Assembly: GCA_010365115.1 (NCBI GenBank)
Contig: JAAFGX010000040.1
Location: 1 to 35,060 of the forward strand
Length of the DNA: 35,060 nucleotides
Origin: Paludibacter sp.
GTDB taxonomy: Bacteria > Bacteroidota > Bacteroidia > Bacteroidales > Paludibacteraceae
Direction: 5' to 3'
Under the pieces are notes generated by a model that did not search any database, was not told the DNA's origin, and saw only the letters and a program-made list of their open reading frames with translations. The position numbers and the translations under genes are program-made. Below are positions 33,505 to 35,060 of this stretch, in pieces (position 1 is the first letter of the stretch; each line of letters starts with the position of its first letter).

Positions 33505-34731
33505 TTAGATTAAGTTCTCAAAGGTGAAATCTAAATCTGTAGTATTGAAATCTTCTAAATAAGTTTCAGTTGTTTTAATAGATTGATGTCCTAAGGCTTG
33601 CTTAATCATGACGGTATTGATACCTTTTTTTAAAGATATTGTTGCGAAGGTGTGTCTAGCAGTATAAAAAGTCACTTTGTTTTTAATACCACATTGGAGT
33701 GCAATAATGTTGAGAAGTTTCCCATAATAATTTAGAACACTTTTTTTTCTATCTCTCAATTCTTCTTTTGTGTAAAATTTTTCATCTTTGTCTAAAATAG
33801 GAAAAATATAGTCCGTATCAAATGGGCGGTAAATTTTAAAGTAGTTTAAAATAGTTCTCATATACTTATTATCTGGAATTTTTACATTTAGTTTTATTCC
33901 AGTTTTATTTCTAACGTATGAAAAACTGCTTAAATCAACATCTTCCCATTTTAACTCAGCCAAATCAGTGAAATTCATGCCTCGACAGAAAAAGCTAAAT
34001 AGGTAAGCATATAAAGCTTTTACTCCTTCTTTGTTTTCAGATATGTCATAGTCCAGTAATAGTTGTAAATCTTGTTTACTTAAAGCCTTCTTTACTTTAC
34101 TGGTTTTCAATTTTGAAATTATATAATCTTTAAATGGATAAAATTCACTAGAAACAATTTTAGATTTTATTGCTGAGTTATATATTGCTCTAATATTGCG
34201 CATATATACACCAATACCACCATCGTTACAGTCATGAGCTCGTAAATGAGATTCAAAAGCTATTAGAAAATCGTAATTAATTTTTGTAAAATCGTAACTT
34301 ACAATTGTTGATCTAAATCTCGTAAGAGCAGAAATAGTATCACGATAGGAACTACTTGAACTTATTTTTCCGGATTCTTTTAATTGAAGTTTTCTCTCCT
34401 CAAAATAAGCAATAAAGTTTAGTTTTTTAACTTCTTCAGGTCTAAAGAATGAGTCAAATGATTCTAGGGTAAAGTCGTGTCCTTCCTCAATCAATATATC
34501 CAATATTTTTGAAGCATCCTGTTTTATTTTATATAAGATCCGATTGGCTTGTAAAAAGTTTGGGGATTTTGAGGTAAATTCACTTGCTTTTTCACTCCAT
34601 AATTTAGGAGCTACATTATAAGGGGTTTTGTAGAATTTCGATTTCCTATTAATAGTAATTCGTAGATTAATAGGGCAAGTTCCATCACTTAAAATTGTCT
34701 TCTTTAGGATTAATTTTACACTAGCTTTCAT
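33505..34731 (-). CDS. Tyrosine integrase of element 2
   Basis: A 408-residue tyrosine recombinase. The N-terminal arm-binding domain starts MKASVKLILKKTILSDGTCP, which is why I place the start at 34731 rather than 34800: the extra 23 upstream codons run through the arm-site repeats (34759-34776). Catalytic residues are R250 in CRGMNF, R359 in TARHTFAT, H382 in LGHQSIK and Y391 in TETYL, with Tyr again in place of the box II His. It shares the fold and orientation of integrase 1 and the same target core, but is clearly diverged in sequence and uses other arm sites. Confidence 0.93.
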   Translation of the reverse strand: MKASVKLILKKTILSDGTCPINLRITINRKSKFYKTPYNVAPKLWSEKASEFTSKSPNFLQANRILYKIKQDASKILDILIEEGHDFTLESFDSFFRPEEVKKLNFIAYFEERKLQLKESGKISSSSSYRDTISALTRFRSTIVSYDFTKINYDFLIAFESHLRAHDCNDGGIGVYMRNIRAIYNSAIKSKIVSSEFYPFKDYIISKLKTSKVKKALSKQDLQLLLDYDISENKEGVKALYAYLFSFFCRGMNFTDLAELKWEDVDLSSFSYVRNKTGIKLNVKIPDNKYMRTILNYFKIYRPFDTDYIFPILDKDEKFYTKEELRDRKKSVLNYYGKLLNIIALQCGIKNKVTFYTARHTFATISLKKGINTVMIKQALGHQSIKTTETYLEDFNTTDLDFTFENLI

Positions 34732-34758
34732 TTCAATATTTTTAAAATTTAATAATGA

Positions 34759-34776
34759 GTACAACATACGTACAAC
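34759..34776 (+). repeat. Right integrase arm-site pair of element 2
   Basis: GTACAAC at 34759-34765 and 34770-34776, 11 bp apart, matching the left-end pair at 12591-12608 including the bases between (ATAYGTACAACAAAT). A further direct repeat, GATGAAACA, lies at 34791 and 34801. Confidence 0.65.
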
Positions 34777-34893
34777 AAATGCTGACATTTGATGAAACAT
34801 GATGAAACAAAATTATTTTTAAAAAACTATAAAACATTGAAAAACAGCTACTTTGAAGCTAAATGCAATTAAATGCAAAGACTATTTGTCTAT

Positions 34894-34936
34894 CTCATAA
34901 TCAGGTGGTCCCTGGTTCGAGCCCAGGTGGGACCAC
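34894..34936 (+). repeat. Attachment site copy 3 (right chromosomal junction)
   Basis: The third exact 43-bp copy of the tRNA 3' half. Beyond it the DNA differs from the left ends of both elements, so it marks the return to the chromosome. Confidence 0.93.
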
Positions 34937-34940
34937 AGAG

Positions 34941-34980
34941 AAACCCCTCAAAACTATTTGTTTGGAGGGGTTTTGTTTTT
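34941..34980 (+). terminator. Original chromosomal terminator of the tRNA gene
   Basis: AAACCCCTC (34941-34949) pairs with GAGGGGTTT (34965-34973) across a 15-nt loop, followed by T-rich sequence. It lies 4 bases after attachment copy 3 and unlike the element-borne terminators was probably the tRNA terminator before insertion. The last 80 bases of the window hold no supported gene. Confidence 0.75.
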
Positions 34981-35060
34981 GGATAAATAAATGAAATTTG
35001 ATGTAAAAAAAGGAATTTTGATTTAGGAATGAGTGTTTCTGGGGAAGTAGGTTTTTACGG

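Larger units (their letters stand above)
12498..34893. mobile_element. Integrative and mobilizable element 2 (22.4 kb) carrying a defence island
   Basis: It is bounded by attachment copies 2 and 3 and closed on the right by its own tyrosine integrase. Its core repeats the plan of element 1 (membrane gene, HTH, helicase, repeat array, primase, oriT-like hairpins, accessory protein, relaxase) with diverged genes and different repeats. There is no coupling protein or conjugation channel. Cargo: XRE regulator with two unknown genes, AbiE toxin-antitoxin, type I restriction-modification with PrrC-like anticodon nuclease, and a two-gene membrane module. Confidence 0.88.

Noticed and set aside
234-34800. 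Insertion sequences or transposase genes
   Set aside because: Apart from the IstB-like remnant at 21555-21701, no transposase frame or terminal inverted repeats were found.

Overview
The window is AT-rich DNA (roughly 30-35% G+C by eye) with short Bacteroidota-style leaders that lack clear Shine-Dalgarno sequences, and with Bacteroidota-type mobilization genes. A Flavobacteriia host (Flavobacterium/Chryseobacterium-like) is the best guess. Almost the whole window is accessory DNA inserted at one CAT-anticodon tRNA gene. Only the first ~50 bases and the last ~120 bases look like chromosome.

Layout: an intact tRNA (19-92) is followed by two more copies of its 3' half (12498-12540 and 34894-34936). 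These three 43-bp direct repeats bound two integrated elements in tandem. Element 1 (about 51-12497, 12.4 kb) and element 2 (about 12498-34893, 22.4 kb) share one plan: left-end membrane protein, small excisionase-like HTH protein, VirE/SF3-type helicase, non-coding repeat array, Toprim primase, candidate oriT, relaxosome accessory protein, relaxase, cargo, and a leftward tyrosine integrase at the right end. Each integrase has its own pair of 11-bp-spaced repeats near both ends of its element. Neither element encodes a conjugative pilus or VirB-like channel, so both look like integrative and mobilizable elements. Element 1 also carries a VirD4/TraG-type coupling protein.

Element 1 cargo: a secreted/outer-membrane-like protein, a lipoprotein, a GIY-YIG nuclease-domain protein with a HigA-like N-terminal segment, a decayed hicB antitoxin, and a small unknown protein.

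Element 2 cargo is a defence island. (a) An XRE regulator diverges from two unknown genes; the larger one has an internal duplication. (b) An AbiEi/AbiEii type IV toxin-antitoxin pair is preceded by two perfect palindromic operators. (c) A type I restriction-modification system follows in the order hsdM-hsdS-prrC-hsdR, where the third gene has PrrC anticodon-nuclease hallmarks. (d) Two overlapping genes encode a soluble protein and a four-helix membrane protein of unknown function. A G+C-richer block of about 0.8 kb with no convincing gene lies before the integrase.

The abiEi-abiEii-hsdM-hsdS-prrC-hsdR genes are packed with gaps of -4, 26, -4, 5 and 9 bp and may form one transcription unit controlled by AbiEi. 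That would couple DNA restriction to two systems expected to act on tRNA. The strongest candidates for undescribed biology are this operon arrangement, the 30791-32382 two-gene module, the 18190-20990 module, and the element-specific repeat arrays between helicase and primase.
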